Below, piece by piece: positions 1 through 13,807 of a stretch of 64,000 bases of DNA; the first letter of the stretch is position 1, and the number at the start of each line of letters is the position of its first letter. The position numbers were made by a program, and so were the translations under genes. The stretch is from Alphaproteobacteria bacterium (GTDB lineage Bacteria; Pseudomonadota; Alphaproteobacteria; RF32; CAG-239). The notes below the pieces were generated by a model. That model was not told where the DNA came from. It made no database searches and was given only the letters and a program-made list of their open reading frames with translations. Where the stretch lies: the NCBI GenBank assembly GCA_015062585.1, contig SUUJ01000003.1, positions 1 to 64,000 of the forward strand, in the 5' to 3' direction.

Positions 1-1295
1 GTCATAAGTCCTGCAACGGGGAGAGCCATTTCAGAAACTATCTTCCCTTCTGAAACAACTACGTTTCCGCCGAACTCACGTATGCGGTTTGCGGCTATAA
101 CCATATCCTCATCATTTGTTCCGATAGCCTCAACAACATCTGCAATCCAATTTCCTATTTGTTCAAATTCTTTTTCCCCAAATCCTCTGGTTGTTCCTGC
201 CGGAGTTCCTAATCTAATTCCCGAAGTAACTTTTGGCGGCATAGGGTCAAAAGGAATTGCATTTTTATTACATGTCATATGAGCTTTATCCAATGCATCA
301 GCAACGAGGTCTCCTGTTACATTTTTGGGTCTCAAATCCACCAACAACAAGTGAGTATCCGTTCCTCCCGAAACCAAATCAAGACCTCTTTCCTTTAGTG
401 TATCACCTAAAACTTTGGCATTACTTACAACTTGCGCTGCATATTTCCTAAACTCTTCTGTTAAATCTTCTTTAAAACAAACAGCCTTAGCAGCAATAAC
501 ATGCTCCAAAGGTCCCCCTTGAGACCCCGGAAAAATAGCCGAATTTATCTTCTTTGCCAAATCTTCTCTGTTTGTCAAAATCATTCCACCACGTGGACCT
601 CTCAATGTTTTATGAGTAGTCGTAGTAACAACATCCGCCCATTGTAAAGGATTCGGATGCACTCCGCCGGCAACCAACCCCGCAAAATGAGCCATATCTA
701 CCATCAAATATGCCCCTACCTCGTCAGCAATTTTTCTAAATCTGGCAAAATCAATTTGACGAGGATATGCTGACCCTCCGGCGATAATCAATTTAGGGTT
801 ATTTTCTTTTGCTAAACGCTCCACGTCATCATAATCAATCAACCCGCTGTCCTTTTTAACTCCATATGCAACAGCGTTAAGCCATTTTCCTGAAATAGAC
901 ACTTTTGATCCATGAGTTAAATGTCCTCCGGCATCCAAACTCATCCCTAAAATTGTATCAAACGGTTGCAACAATGCCAAATAAACAGCCGTATTTGCTT
1001 GACTACCCGAATGTGGCTGAACATTAACAAACTCTGCATTAAACAATTTTTTTGCGCGTTCTATCGCCAAACTTTCAATTCCATCAACAAACTCACACCC
1101 GTGATAATATCTTCTTCCCGGATATCCTTCTGCATATTTGTTTGTTAAAATCGACCCTTGTGCTTCCAAAACAGCTTTTGAAACAATATTTTCCGAAGCA
1201 ATCAACTCCACTTGATTTTGTTGGCGATTAAACTCTTTTTCAATAAGTTCAAAAATATCTTTATCTTCTACTTGCAACTCTTCTTTAAAATCCAT
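1..1295 (-). CDS. glyA: Serine hydroxymethyltransferase, C-terminus replaced by an adenine-deaminase-like tail; runs off the window
   Basis: This gene is absent from the ORF track because it is open at the window edge. Reading the minus strand from the ATG at 1295 (preceded by AAAGGAGG) gives 431 codons without a stop. GlyA interconverts serine and glycine, loading tetrahydrofolate with a one-carbon unit and using PLP. I see the GGHLTHG segment, the SGSQAN-type region and the PLP-lysine motif [13 protein letters not shown]. The first ~390 residues follow GlyA through [12 protein letters not shown]. After that, where GlyA should end in a short helix, the reading becomes GTNDEDM...LPVAGLM, which I recognise as the C-terminal part of adenine deaminase. 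The last ~35 GlyA residues are therefore missing. It lies 13 nt behind rpiB, probably as one operon. The GlyA call is sure; the tail assignment is from memory of the Ade family. Confidence 0.9.
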   Translation of the reverse strand, partial: MDFKEELQVEDKDIFELIEKEFNRQQNQVELIASENIVSKAVLEAQGSILTNKYAEGYPGRRYYHGCEFVDGIESLAIERAKKLFNAEFVNVQPHSGSQANTAVYLALLQPFDTILGMSLDAGGHLTHGSKVSISGKWLNAVAYGVKKDSGLIDYDDVERLAKENNPKLIIAGGSAYPRQIDFARFRKIADEVGAYLMVDMAHFAGLVAGGVHPNPLQWADVVTTTTHKTLRGPRGGMILTNREDLAKKINSAIFPGSQGGPLEHVIAAKAVCFKEDLTEEFRKYAAQVVSNAKVLGDTLKERGLDLVSGGTDTHLLLVDLRPKNVTGDLVADALDKAHMTCNKNAIPFDPMPPKVTSGIRLGTPAGTTRGFGEKEFEQIGNWIADVVEAIGTNDEDMVIAANRIREFGGNVVVSEGKIVSEMALPVAGLM

Positions 1296-1308
1296 ATCTC
1301 AGCCTCCT

Positions 1309-1731
1309 TTATCCAAGCTCTGCAATTCGACGACAATGTCTCTCACCATTAGAAAACGGAGTCGTCAAAAAAACATCCAAATATGCAAGAACATTTTCTT
1401 TTGATTGTGTTCTGGCTCCAAAAACCGCGACATTAGCATCATTGTGTTCACGAGTTAAAGATGCAACATCCTTATTGTACAAAATAGCGGCTCTAATTCC
1501 TTTGTGACGATTTGCAGCAATAGATATACCGATTCCCGTTCCACAAATCAATACTCCAAAATCAGCTTGTCCACTGTTTATTACATCTACAAGCTTATCT
1601 GCAATCAATGGATAATCACACGATTCTTCAGAAAAAGTTCCGATATCTAGCCAATCGATATCCTGACGCTCATTCTTTAAAAATTCTTTTAATTCAAAGC
1701 CCCCATGATCAGCACCTATCACAATTTTCAT
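1309..1731 (-). CDS. rpiB: Ribose-5-phosphate isomerase B
   Basis: RpiB interconverts ribose 5-phosphate and ribulose 5-phosphate in the cytoplasmic pentose phosphate pathway. The protein is 140 residues, normal for the family, if it starts at the internal MKIVIGADHGG rather than at the upstream ORF start. That start restores the canonical N-terminus and has a purine-rich GGGGGA upstream. The catalytic CGTGIGISIAANR loop, near residue 65, and the HNDANV motif are present. It is transcribed ahead of glyA with a 13-nt gap, an arrangement common in alphaproteobacteria. The intergenic region with the divergent tRNA genes should hold its promoter. Confidence 0.93.
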   Translation of the reverse strand: MKIVIGADHGGFELKEFLKNERQDIDWLDIGTFSEESCDYPLIADKLVDVINSGQADFGVLICGTGIGISIAANRHKGIRAAILYNKDVASLTREHNDANVAVFGARTQSKENVLAYLDVFLTTPFSNGERHCRRIAELG

Positions 1732-1815
1732 ACACCATCCCCCATAAAAAAACTTACAACTTTCACAATCATATAACAAAGTTGTGATAAAAAAACATTT
1801 TTTTTAAAAAAGATG

Positions 1816-1847
1816 TTGACGTGTGAAAAAATTATTGTATATATAAT
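1816..1847 (+). promoter_or_regulatory. Sigma70-type promoter of the tRNA-Cys/tRNA-Asn unit
   Basis: TTGACG is followed by TATATAAT, readable either as a -10 at 1838 with a 16-nt spacer or as TATAAT at 1842 with a 20-nt spacer. It lies about 30 nt before tRNA-Cys, where a promoter for the tRNA pair is expected. Confidence 0.7.
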
Positions 1848-1878
1848 CTCACCGATTGAGAGAACGGTAACCATGAAT

Positions 1879-1953
1879 GGCCGGTTGGCAGAGTGGCTCA
1901 TGCAGAGGACTGCAAATCCTTGTACATCGGTTCGATTCCGGTACCGGCCTCCA
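1879..1953 (+). tRNA. tRNA-Cys (GCA)
   Basis: The acceptor stem GGCCGGT pairs with ACCGGCC. The anticodon loop contains GCA (GGACTGCAAATCC). The T arm has GGTTCGATTCC. The discriminator base is T, as tRNA-Cys requires, and CCA is encoded. It is followed 15 nt later by tRNA-Asn, so both are probably processed from one transcript. Confidence 0.95.
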
Positions 1954-1968
1954 AATATACCGTATTAT

Positions 1969-2043
1969 TCCGGCTTAGCTCAGCGGTAGAGCAATCGGCT
2001 GTTAACCGATTGGTCGCCTGTTCGAATCAGGCAGCCGGAGCCA
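1969..2043 (+). tRNA. tRNA-Asn (GTT)
   Basis: The acceptor stem TCCGGCT pairs with AGCCGGA, the anticodon in CGGCTGTTAACCG is GTT, the T arm is TGTTCGAATCA and CCA is encoded. Its 3' end is partly duplicated twice downstream, near 2230 and near 2480, as described in the repeat entries. Confidence 0.95.
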
Positions 2044-2080
2044 ATAAAAAAACCACCCTTTTGGGTGGTTTTTTTCATTA
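2041..2080 (+). terminator. Terminator of the tRNA-Cys/Asn unit, starting at the tRNA CCA
   Basis: AACCACCC-TTTT-GGGTGGTT is followed by a T run. The flanking CCAAT and ATTAG can extend the stem, so its base includes the CCA end of tRNA-Asn. Confidence 0.85.
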
Positions 2081-2284
2081 GTCCTTGCTTGCCTGCGAAC
2101 AGGCGGCCAACGGGAGCCTTGTTCGGAGTGGATAGTTGGTGAAAACAAACATTGAGCTTAGCAACTTGCTTAGCGAAATGTGCAGTTTGAACCTTACGAC
2201 ACGAGGAGGACCCGCTTGCGGGAGTACCCAATCAGGCAGCCGGAGCCAATAAAAAACCACCCAACAAGGTGGTTTTTTTATTGG
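2081..2284 (+). repeat. tRNA-associated repeat element with duplicated tRNA-Asn 3' end and terminator (copy 1)
   Basis: A core (about 2121-2233) contains GTTCGGAG, GGATAGTTGGTGA, CGAGGAGGACCCGC and GCGGGAGTACCC. It is shared, in the same orientation relative to the tRNA, with copies near 21.2 and 23.9 kb. It ends in AATCAGGCAGCCGGAGCCA, an exact copy of the tRNA-Asn 3' end that continues into another CCACC...GGTGG terminator (2246-2284). The tRNA end is thus directly repeated about 204 bp apart. The ORF-track entries here are not genes. Confidence 0.75.
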
Positions 2285-2517
2285 TCCTTGCTTGCCTGCG
2301 AACAGGCGAAGCCTGTGAAGAATCAGCTCGAGGATAAAAACAACAATTGCTCTTGTTGTTTTTACCACAAGAGGCGTCGTTTTGTTATTTTTTTGAGCCG
2401 GTGTAAATCGGCGATAAAAACATTACAAAACAAGTGACCGACGCGCACTTGGCGAACAAAGTGAGCCTAGTAAGCTAGAAGCCGGAGCCAACCCAACAGG
2501 GTGGTTTTTTTTATTGG
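2285..2517 (+). repeat. Second, more degenerate tRNA-Asn-end repeat unit
   Basis: It starts with the same GGTCCTTGCTTGCCTGCGAAC as the unit at 2081. It contains an AAAAACAACA...TGTTGTTTTT hairpin (about 2336-2363) and ends with GAAGCCGGAGCCAACCC plus a GGGTGG-T-run, a third partial copy of the tRNA-Asn acceptor end and terminator. The interior differs from copy 1. No coding signal is apparent. Confidence 0.55.
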
Positions 2518-2605
2518 CTTTTTGCTGTTTTCTATTCTCTCAATCCTTTTTTTCTGACATAAATCGCCACCTCAAACATTTTAGACAAATTTTTCAAAAA
2601 AACTG

Positions 2606-2634
2606 TTGACGGCATATCGAATCTGTAGTATATT
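2606..2634 (+). promoter_or_regulatory. Strong sigma70-type promoter
   Basis: TTGACG, a spacer of exactly 17 nt and TATATT. No convincing protein gene follows, only the roughly 350-nt presumed RNA unit, with a predicted start near 2641. Confidence 0.7.
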
Positions 2635-2640
2635 CCTCAC

Positions 2641-2992
2641 ATAAACAGATGAATTATTGTGTCGACTAAATGTAAAAGGCTCCAACGGCACACATAATTC
2701 AGCTGAAAATGAATTAAAAAAGCACTTAAAAAAAATAGGAGCCAGCTATTCAGCACAGTGTCGCGTTCATGCCATGCTTAATAGTAGGAGAAAATCCACA
2801 CCTAATTGTCTTCGAACGCCAAGGGAAGACGAAAAAAGAGATTAAAAATTTTGGCCTCTACACACAAAACGAGCCCAAAAAATATTTTTAGTCTGAAAGC
2901 AACAGATTATATGTAAATTACGTATAATCCGGACCACCTAAACAGGTGACTTTAAAAAGAACAACCCTATAAAAAGGTTTGTTCTTTTTTTT
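2641..2992 (+). ncRNA. Unidentified structured RNA between a promoter and a terminator
   Basis: The unit runs from a near-consensus promoter to an intrinsic terminator. Inside I see GGCTCC (about 2675) pairing with GGAGCC (about 2737), GTCTTC...GAAGAC enclosing an 11-nt loop near 2808-2830, and GGATTATAC-type pairing near 2910-2930. I tested it by eye for RNase P RNA (no GAGGAAAGTCC), tmRNA (no GGATTCGAC or T-loop), SRP RNA and 6S RNA and found no defining motif. A 62-codon ORF overlaps it but starts TTG without a ribosome site. Function unknown; it could be a diverged housekeeping RNA. Confidence 0.45.
2953..2992 (+). terminator. Intrinsic terminator of the 2.6-3.0 kb RNA unit
   Basis: AAGAACAAcCC and GGTTTGTTCTT flank a short A-rich loop and are followed by a run of eight T. 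Confidence 0.75.
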
Positions 2993-3035
2993 ATTTAAAT
3001 AATGATAAAAAAACAGGTGCCATATTACAAAATAT

Positions 3036-7483
<4,448 letters not shown>

Positions 7484-7497
7484 CTAACTCCTTTACC

Positions 7498-10400
7498 TTA
7501 AATTTCTTCGTTCAAAAGTTCGACATTCAAACACAAAGACTTAATTTCCTTAGTCAACACATTAAATGACTCTGGAATGCCTGATTCAAATGTATCTTCG
7601 CCTCTTACGATAGCTTCATAAACCTTGGTACGACCGTTAACATCGTCAGACTTAACGGTTAACATTTCTTGCAAGGTATAAGCAGCACCATAAGCTTGCA
7701 AAGCCCAAACTTCCATTTCACCGAAGCGTTGACCACCGAATTGAGCCTTACCACCCAAAGGTTGTTGAGTAACCAAAGAGTAAGGTCCGACTGAACGGGC
7801 GTGCATTTTTTCATCAACGATATGGTGAAGTTTAATCATATAGATAATACCGACAGTAACTTTACGGTCAAATTTTTCACCTGTACGACCATCGTACAAA
7901 TCAATTTGTCCTGATGTCGGCAATTCGGCCATAGACAACATTTGATTGATATCATCACCTGTTGCACCGTCGAATACCGGAGTAGCCATCGGAATACCGC
8001 CTTTAAGGTTAGGAATCATAAGATCCAAATCTTCCGAAGTCATATGTTCGATTTCGCGTTTATATTGCTTTTCGCCATAAACTTCTTTCAACTTAGCTCT
8101 CAATTCAGACTCTTTCTTATTGCCGGCTTTAACTTGTTCCCAAAGTTCATTAACTTGTTGGCCAAGTTTTTTAGCAGCCCAACCCAAGTGAGTTTCAAGA
8201 ATTTGTCCCACATTCATACGAGAAGGCACACCCAACGGGTTCAACACGATATCAACCGGTGTACCATCTTCCATATAAGGCATATCTTGTAATGGCAATA
8301 CGCGAGAAATTGTACCTTTGTTACCGTGACGGCCGGCAATTTTATCGCCTGATTGAATCTTACGTTTTGTAGCGATAAATACTTTAACCATCTTCAAAAC
8401 GCCCGGCAACAAATCATCACCGCGTTGTACTTTTTCAACTTTGTTATCGAAGTGTTGTTGAACTTTTTCAACTCTCATGTCAAAAGCATTCAACAATTCT
8501 TCCATATTAGCCATAACAGCTTCATCTTTAACAACGATTTTACGCCATTGAGAAGAAGGAATGCTATCCAAAGCTTTGTCGTCGATTTTAGCGTTTTTAG
8601 CCAAAGTACCTTTAGGAGCATCAACAACTGTTTGACCGTTAAGCATTGTTCTCAAACGAGCTTCCACATTGCGACGAATAATAGCGATTTCGTCATCACG
8701 ATCTTTTGCAAGTTGAGAAATTTCTTGTTGTTCAATAGACAAAGCGCGTTCGTCTTTTTCGACACCGCGTCTTGAGAACACATGAACATCAACAACAATA
8801 CCTTCAATACCAGGTTGAACACGCAAAGATGTATCACGAACATCAGATGCTTTTTCACCAAAGATAGCGCGGAGCAATTTTTCTTCCGGAGTTACCAAAG
8901 ATTCACCCTTCGGAGTAACTTTACCGACCAAAATATCACCGGCTTTAACTTCAGCACCGATATAAACGATACCGGCTTCATCCAAGTTGCGCAAAGCATC
9001 TTCACCGACATTAGGAATATCACGAGTGATTTCTTCCTGACCGAGTTTTGTATCACGAGCCATAACTTCAAATTCTTCAATATGAAGCGAAGTAAATACA
9101 TCGTCACGAGAAATTCTTTCAGAAAGCAAAATAGCATCTTCGTAGTTCAAACCGTTCCATGGCATAAATGCCACCAAAACATTTTTACCCAATGCCAATT
9201 CACCCATATCTGTACATTGACCGTCAGCCAAAATATCACCGGCCTTAACTTCGTCACCGACTTTCACCAAAGGAATTTGGTTAATGCAGGTATTTTGGTT
9301 AGAACGACGGAACTTAGCCAAACGATAAATTTCAACACCGGCATTAGCGGCATGCTCATCTTTAGAACGAACCACAATGCGGTTAGCATCAACAGCGTCA
9401 ACAATACCATCGGCCTTACAAACTACGGTAGCACCGGAGTCTTTAGCCACAACAGCTTCAACACCTGTACCAACGAGTGGAGCTTCCGAGCGAAGCAAAG
9501 GCACACCTTGGCGTTGCATGTTTGAACCCATCAATGCACGGTTGGCGTCGTCGTTTTCCAAGAACGGAATAAGAGCTGTCGCAACAGACACTAATTGTTT
9601 TGGCGAAACATCGATAAAGTTAATTTCTTCAGGTCTTGCAAACTCAAATTCGCCTGCTTTACGACAAGCTACCAATTCATTAACAAAATGACCGTCATCA
9701 GTAACTTTTGCATTAGCTTCAGCTATGATAAATTTGCCTTCTTCATTAGCCGACAAATAAACAACTTCCGAAGTAACAACGCCATCAACAACCTTACGAT
9801 ACGGACATTCGATAAAGCCGTATTTGTTAATGCGAGCATAAGTAGACAATGAGTTAATCAAACCGATGTTCGGACCTTCAGGAGTTTCAATCGGACAAAT
9901 ACGACCATAGTGTGTCGGATGTACGTCACGAACTTCAAAGCCGGCGCGGTCACGCGATAAGCCACCGGGGCCCAATGCAGACAAACGGCGTTTGTGAGTA
10001 ATTTCTGACAACGGGTTGTTCTGATCCATAAATTGAGACAATTGAGAAGAACCGAAGAACTCTCTGATAACCGAAGCAATCGGTTTAGCATTAACCAAAT
10101 CTTGCGGCTTAACATTATTCAAGTTTTCCGAAGACATTCTTTCTCTGATTGCTCTTTCCATACGAAGCAAGCCCATGCGGTATTGATTTTCCATCAATTC
10201 ACCGACTGAACGAACACGACGGTTACCTAAGTGGTCAATATCATCAACTTCGCCCTTACCGTCACGCAATTCAACCATGCGTTTTACAATACGCAAAATA
10301 TCGTCTTTACGCAAAATACCGTATGTATCCGGAGCATCATCAAATGAAATATCCATAGCTGTGTTAATTTTAACACGACCCACAGATGACAAATCATATC

Positions 10401-11673
10401 TGTCTTTATCAAAGAACAAAGCCCTGAACAAAGAATCAGCAGCTTCATATGTCGGAGGATCACCCGGACGCATAACGCGATAAATATCAAGCAAGGCTTC
10501 TTCACGGCAGTGGTTTTTATCAACAGCCAAAGTATTGCGAATGTAAGGGCCTACATTTACACCATCAATGAACAAAATTTTGATTTCATTGATCTTGTTT
10601 GAAGTAAGTTTTTCAAGCAATTCTTCAGTGATTTCATCACCTGCTTCGGCCAACACTTCGCCGGTTTTGGCAATAACAATATTATTAGCCAAGAATTTAC
10701 CCAAAACTTTGTCTTTAGCCAATCTGTAATAAGCCAAACCGTCATCAGCCAATTTTTGAGCATTACGAGATGTCAATTTCTTACCGGCTTCCAAAACAAC
10801 CTTACCTGTTTCGGCATTGACCAAATCAAAGTCAAATTTAACACCTTTCATACGAGCCGGTTCAAATTTAACTTTCCATTCTTTTTTAGCCAATTCGTAT
10901 GTATCAACATCATAGAAGTAATGCAAAATTTCTTCTTTATCCATGCCTTTAATTTCGGCAGGATCAATATGCTTACCTTCTTTTTCCAACTGAGCGATTT
11001 TTTCCATGGTTTCTTTTGAATACAAAGAATACAAAACCGAAGTTACCGGCAATTTACGGCGGCGGTCGATTCTTGCATAAACCAAATCTTTGGCATCAAA
11101 TTCAAAATCAAGCCAAGAACCGCGATAAGGAATAATTCTGGCGGCAAACAAATATTTACCGGAAGAAACTGTTTTACCTTTATCATGGTCAAAGAACACA
11201 CCGGGAGAGCGGTGCATTTGCGATACAACAACACGCTCGGTACCGTTAAAGATAAAAGTACCTTTTTCGGTCATAAGCGGAATATCACCCATATAAACAT
11301 CTTGTTCTTTAATGTCGTGGATAGACTTAGCACCGGTAGCCTCGTCAGTATCCCAAACAACAAGACGGAGAGTAGCTTTAACCGGAGCAGCAAAAGTCAT
11401 GTCGCGTTTGATACATTCGTCGACATCATATTTAGGAGTTTCGAGTTCATACTTAACAAACTCCAACTCGCCATTTCCGGAAAAATCTCTGATTGGGAAA
11501 ATAGATTTGAAAACTTCTTCCAAACCGAATTCACATTTTTCAGCGCCATTAGCCTGAATAAAGTTATTATAAGAACCGGTTTGAACTTCGATTAAACTTG
11601 GCATATCGGCAACAGCGTCGATTCGACCAAAGTTTCTTCTTACACGTCTTTTGCTCGTATAAGATTCCTTCAT
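7498..11673 (-). CDS. rpoB: RNA polymerase beta subunit
   Basis: This is the second large RNA polymerase subunit, 1391 residues, slightly longer than the E. coli protein. The N-terminus RRNFGRID, the rifampicin-pocket segment [20 protein letters not shown] with [10 protein letters not shown], and the C-terminal [20 protein letters not shown] are intact. At position 516 (E. coli numbering) the usual D of the pocket is kept, so no obvious rifampicin-resistance change is seen. It starts at an ATG after AAAGGA. rplJL, its usual upstream partners, are absent; a 676-bp non-coding region with hairpins and repeats separates it from glyS. Confidence 0.99.
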   Translation of the reverse strand: MKESYTSKRRVRRNFGRIDAVADMPSLIEVQTGSYNNFIQANGAEKCEFGLEEVFKSIFPIRDFSGNGELEFVKYELETPKYDVDECIKRDMTFAAPVKATLRLVVWDTDEATGAKSIHDIKEQDVYMGDIPLMTEKGTFIFNGTERVVVSQMHRSPGVFFDHDKGKTVSSGKYLFAARIIPYRGSWLDFEFDAKDLVYARIDRRRKLPVTSVLYSLYSKETMEKIAQLEKEGKHIDPAEIKGMDKEEILHYFYDVDTYELAKKEWKVKFEPARMKGVKFDFDLVNAETGKVVLEAGKKLTSRNAQKLADDGLAYYRLAKDKVLGKFLANNIVIAKTGEVLAEAGDEITEELLEKLTSNKINEIKILFIDGVNVGPYIRNTLAVDKNHCREEALLDIYRVMRPGDPPTYEAADSLFRALFFDKDRYDLSSVGRVKINTAMDISFDDAPDTYGILRKDDILRIVKRMVELRDGKGEVDDIDHLGNRRVRSVGELMENQYRMGLLRMERAIRERMSSENLNNVKPQDLVNAKPIASVIREFFGSSQLSQFMDQNNPLSEITHKRRLSALGPGGLSRDRAGFEVRDVHPTHYGRICPIETPEGPNIGLINSLSTYARINKYGFIECPYRKVVDGVVTSEVVYLSANEEGKFIIAEANAKVTDDGHFVNELVACRKAGEFEFARPEEINFIDVSPKQLVSVATALIPFLENDDANRALMGSNMQRQGVPLLRSEAPLVGTGVEAVVAKDSGATVVCKADGIVDAVDANRIVVRSKDEHAANAGVEIYRLAKFRRSNQNTCINQIPLVKVGDEVKAGDILADGQCTDMGELALGKNVLVAFMPWNGLNYEDAILLSERISRDDVFTSLHIEEFEVMARDTKLGQEEITRDIPNVGEDALRNLDEAGIVYIGAEVKAGDILVGKVTPKGESLVTPEEKLLRAIFGEKASDVRDTSLRVQPGIEGIVVDVHVFSRRGVEKDERALSIEQQEISQLAKDRDDEIAIIRRNVEARLRTMLNGQTVVDAPKGTLAKNAKIDDKALDSIPSSQWRKIVVKDEAVMANMEELLNAFDMRVEKVQQHFDNKVEKVQRGDDLLPGVLKMVKVFIATKRKIQSGDKIAGRHGNKGTISRVLPLQDMPYMEDGTPVDIVLNPLGVPSRMNVGQILETHLGWAAKKLGQQVNELWEQVKAGNKKESELRAKLKEVYGEKQYKREIEHMTSEDLDLMIPNLKGGIPMATPVFDGATGDDINQMLSMAELPTSGQIDLYDGRTGEKFDRKVTVGIIYMIKLHHIVDEKMHARSVGPYSLVTQQPLGGKAQFGGQRFGEMEVWALQAYGAAYTLQEMLTVKSDDVNGRTKVYEAIVRGEDTFESGIPESFNVLTKEIKSLCLNVELLNEEI

Positions 11674-11700
11674 ATCGTTCTAATCCTTTATTAAGTTAAA

Positions 11701-11821
11701 TTCTGCGACAATACCATTGGACACGCCAAAACCCGACCGCAGAAGGTTTACACAAATTTTTTATTCAAATTAAAATACATAAAAACTCTGCCAAACCATA
11801 AGATTGGGATCCCCTTGGCAG
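11701..11821 (-). promoter_or_regulatory. Possible rpoB leader with two hairpins
   Basis: In the rpoB direction, CTGCCAA...TTGGCAG (11788-11821, with an internal GGGATCCC palindrome) is followed by TTCTGCG...CGCAGAA (11701-11744), ending 27 nt before the start codon. Two stems in an untranslated leader are compatible with attenuation or autoregulation of rpoBC. I could not match them to a known ribosomal-protein leader. Promoter not pinpointed. Confidence 0.4.
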
Positions 11822-12002
11822 ATAAAGCTTCAAAATAATTGCATGCAATTGGTTGCGATTCGCAACACTTAAATTCGGGGCGATAATGACTCCGTTTTTC
11901 TAATCTTGCAAGCAAAATTTTTCAAAAAAATCATTTTTTTAAATTCCGCGCAAACGCCGACTCAGACTCAATTTGAGTCAAACAGCCGTGTTCATCAAAA
12001 AT

Positions 12003-12350
12003 ATGTATTTTTCTTACCCGCTAAATTAAGTATTAGTACCCCATTGAGCATTTTTCTTACCCGCTGATTTAAGTATTAGTAACCCATTATACGAGTCTTA
12101 AAAAATTCGGATAATAAGGTTAATAATAAGATTTTAGGGAAGAAAAAGCGGAGTGTACAAAAGAAGTACATGAGCATTTTTCTTACCCGCTAATTTAAGT
12201 ATTAGTAACCCATTATACGAGTTTTAAAAAACTCGGAGAATGAGGTTAATAATAAGATTTTAGGGAAGAAAAAGCGGAGTGTACAAAAGAAGTACATGAG
12301 CATTTTTCTTACCCGCTAATTCTGTATTAGTAACCCATTATACGAGTTTT
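12003..12350. repeat. 126-bp tandem repeat abutting the glyS stop codon, with nested hairpins
   Basis: The segment ATTTTTCTTACCCGCTRA...AAGTATTAGTAACCC recurs at about 12012, 12052, 12178 and 12304. The two full units have a 126-bp period and contain the nested hairpin at 12137-12188 and 12263-12314: outer stem GGGAAGAAAAAGC with ...TTTTTCTTACCC, inner TGTAC...GTACA. A TATACGAGTTTT segment ends exactly at the glyS stop. The rest of the intergenic region up to the rpoB leader shows nothing recognisable. Confidence 0.85.
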
Positions 12351-13715
12351 TTATTCGTTGAAGTAGTTGCGCAGATAATCTTTCAAATCGCATGTATTAA
12401 CTCTGATTTGTTCCATAGTATCTCTATCACGAACCGTAACCGATTCCGGCTGATTTTCTATGGTTTCAAAATCAACGGTCAAGCAAAGAGGAGTACCGAT
12501 TTCATCATGGCGACGATAAGCCTTACCGATATTACCGGTATTTTCCAAAGCCACACGACCGATACCCAATTTCAATAAATTCTTTTTCAACTCATAGCAT
12601 TTTGCCATAATTTGCTCATTATTTTTCTTCAAAGGAATAATCGCAACTTTAATCGGCGCAAGATGTTTTTTCAATTTTAATACTGTGCGCATATTACCAT
12701 TACCCAAGTCCTCTTCGGTATAAGCTTCGGTCATAACTGCCAACACACCTCTGTCAACACCCATAGACGGCTCAATCACAAAAGGTACAACCCATTTATT
12801 ATTATCATCCATAATGCAGAGTTTTTGTGTTGATTCCTTATTTTCGTGACAATGCGAAGTCAAATTCATCTCGTCTTGAGCTTTGGTATGATTACCCAAG
12901 TCATAGTCGGTACGATTGGCAATTCCTTCCAATTCTTCCATTCCGTGCGGAAACTGATATTCAATATCATAGCAAGCCTTGGCATAGTGAGCCAAATCTT
13001 CTTTAGGAGTGGTATAAATATTGATATTTTCTCTTTTTAAGCCCTGCTCTTCCCACCACTTGATACGAGCCTCTTTCCATTCTTCGTGCCATTTTTCATC
13101 TTCACCTGGCATAACAAAATATTCCAATTCGGCTTGTTCAAATTCTCTCACTCTGAAAATAAAGTTACGCGGAGTAATTTCGTTTCTGAAAGACTTTCCG
13201 ATTTGTGCAATACCGAACGGCAATTTTCTTGAAGTTGAATCAACAACATTTTTAAACTGTGTAAAAATAGCCTGAGCAGTTTCCGGACGAAGATATCCGA
13301 AAGATGAGCCGTCATCAACCGGACCGATGGCTGTCTTAAACATCAGGTTAAAAGGTCTGGGTTCGGTCAAATCGGTCGAACCGCAATTTGGACATTTGCC
13401 GTCTTTAATATGATCAGCTCTAAAACGACCTTTGCATTGTTTACAGTCTGTCATCGGATCTGAAAAAGTATCTTCATGACCTGAATAATGCAAAACTTTT
13501 TGATTGGTCAAAATAGCAGCATCCAAACCCTCGACATCGTCGCGTTCATAAACCATTGCGCGCCACCAAGCAGCTTTCAAGTTGTTTTTCAATTCAACTC
13601 CGAGCGGACCGTAATCATACACACCTTGCAAACCGCCGTAAATATCGGCATTTTGAAAAATAAAACCTCTGCGTTTACAAAGTGAAACCAATTGATCCAT
13701 AGATGTTGCTACCAT
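12351..13715 (-). CDS. glyS: Glycyl-tRNA synthetase, alpha2 (single-chain) type
   Basis: It charges tRNA-Gly with glycine. The 454-residue protein is the homodimeric form ([26 protein letters not shown], the FNLMFKT and RPETAQAIF class II motifs, and a C-terminal anticodon-binding domain from about 340), not the GlyQ/GlyS alpha2beta2 enzyme typical of most alphaproteobacteria. A CPNCGS zinc-binding insert is present near residue 110. I prefer the start at MVATSMDQ because AAGAGG sits 9-10 nt ahead; the ORF track begins 8 codons earlier. It is divergent from the HAD phosphatase gene. Confidence 0.96.
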   Translation of the reverse strand: MVATSMDQLVSLCKRRGFIFQNADIYGGLQGVYDYGPLGVELKNNLKAAWWRAMVYERDDVEGLDAAILTNQKVLHYSGHEDTFSDPMTDCKQCKGRFRADHIKDGKCPNCGSTDLTEPRPFNLMFKTAIGPVDDGSSFGYLRPETAQAIFTQFKNVVDSTSRKLPFGIAQIGKSFRNEITPRNFIFRVREFEQAELEYFVMPGEDEKWHEEWKEARIKWWEEQGLKRENINIYTTPKEDLAHYAKACYDIEYQFPHGMEELEGIANRTDYDLGNHTKAQDEMNLTSHCHENKESTQKLCIMDDNNKWVVPFVIEPSMGVDRGVLAVMTEAYTEEDLGNGNMRTVLKLKKHLAPIKVAIIPLKKNNEQIMAKCYELKKNLLKLGIGRVALENTGNIGKAYRRHDEIGTPLCLTVDFETIENQPESVTVRDRDTMEQIRVNTCDLKDYLRNYFNE

Positions 13716-13807
13716 TTTTATAACCTCTTTTTTTTGCATAAATTAAAAATTAACTTATAATGTTTTATAATAGCAAACATAAAATTGCAAGCGGAGATAT
13801 AAACAAA

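Noticed and set aside
1893-2437. Several ORFs across tRNA-Cys, tRNA-Asn and the following repeats
   Set aside because: They overlap the tRNA genes and degenerate repeats; no protein features.
2657-2845. 62-aa ORF inside the presumed RNA at 2.6-3.0 kb
   Set aside because: TTG start, no ribosome site, no family features, and it overlaps stems of a promoter-to-terminator RNA unit.
2641-2992. Assignment as tmRNA, RNase P RNA, SRP RNA or 6S RNA
   Set aside because: None of GGATTCGAC plus T-loop, GAGGAAAGTCC, or the SRP GGAAG/AGCAG core is present; left unnamed.
8782-9525. 247-aa ORF on the plus strand opposite rpoB, and other long antisense ORFs in rpoB and rpoC
   Set aside because: They are shadows of conserved coding sequence on the other strand, with biased composition and no ribosome sites.
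12003-12350. CRISPR array
   Set aside because: Units are 126 bp in direct tandem without repeat-spacer alternation and no cas genes are present.
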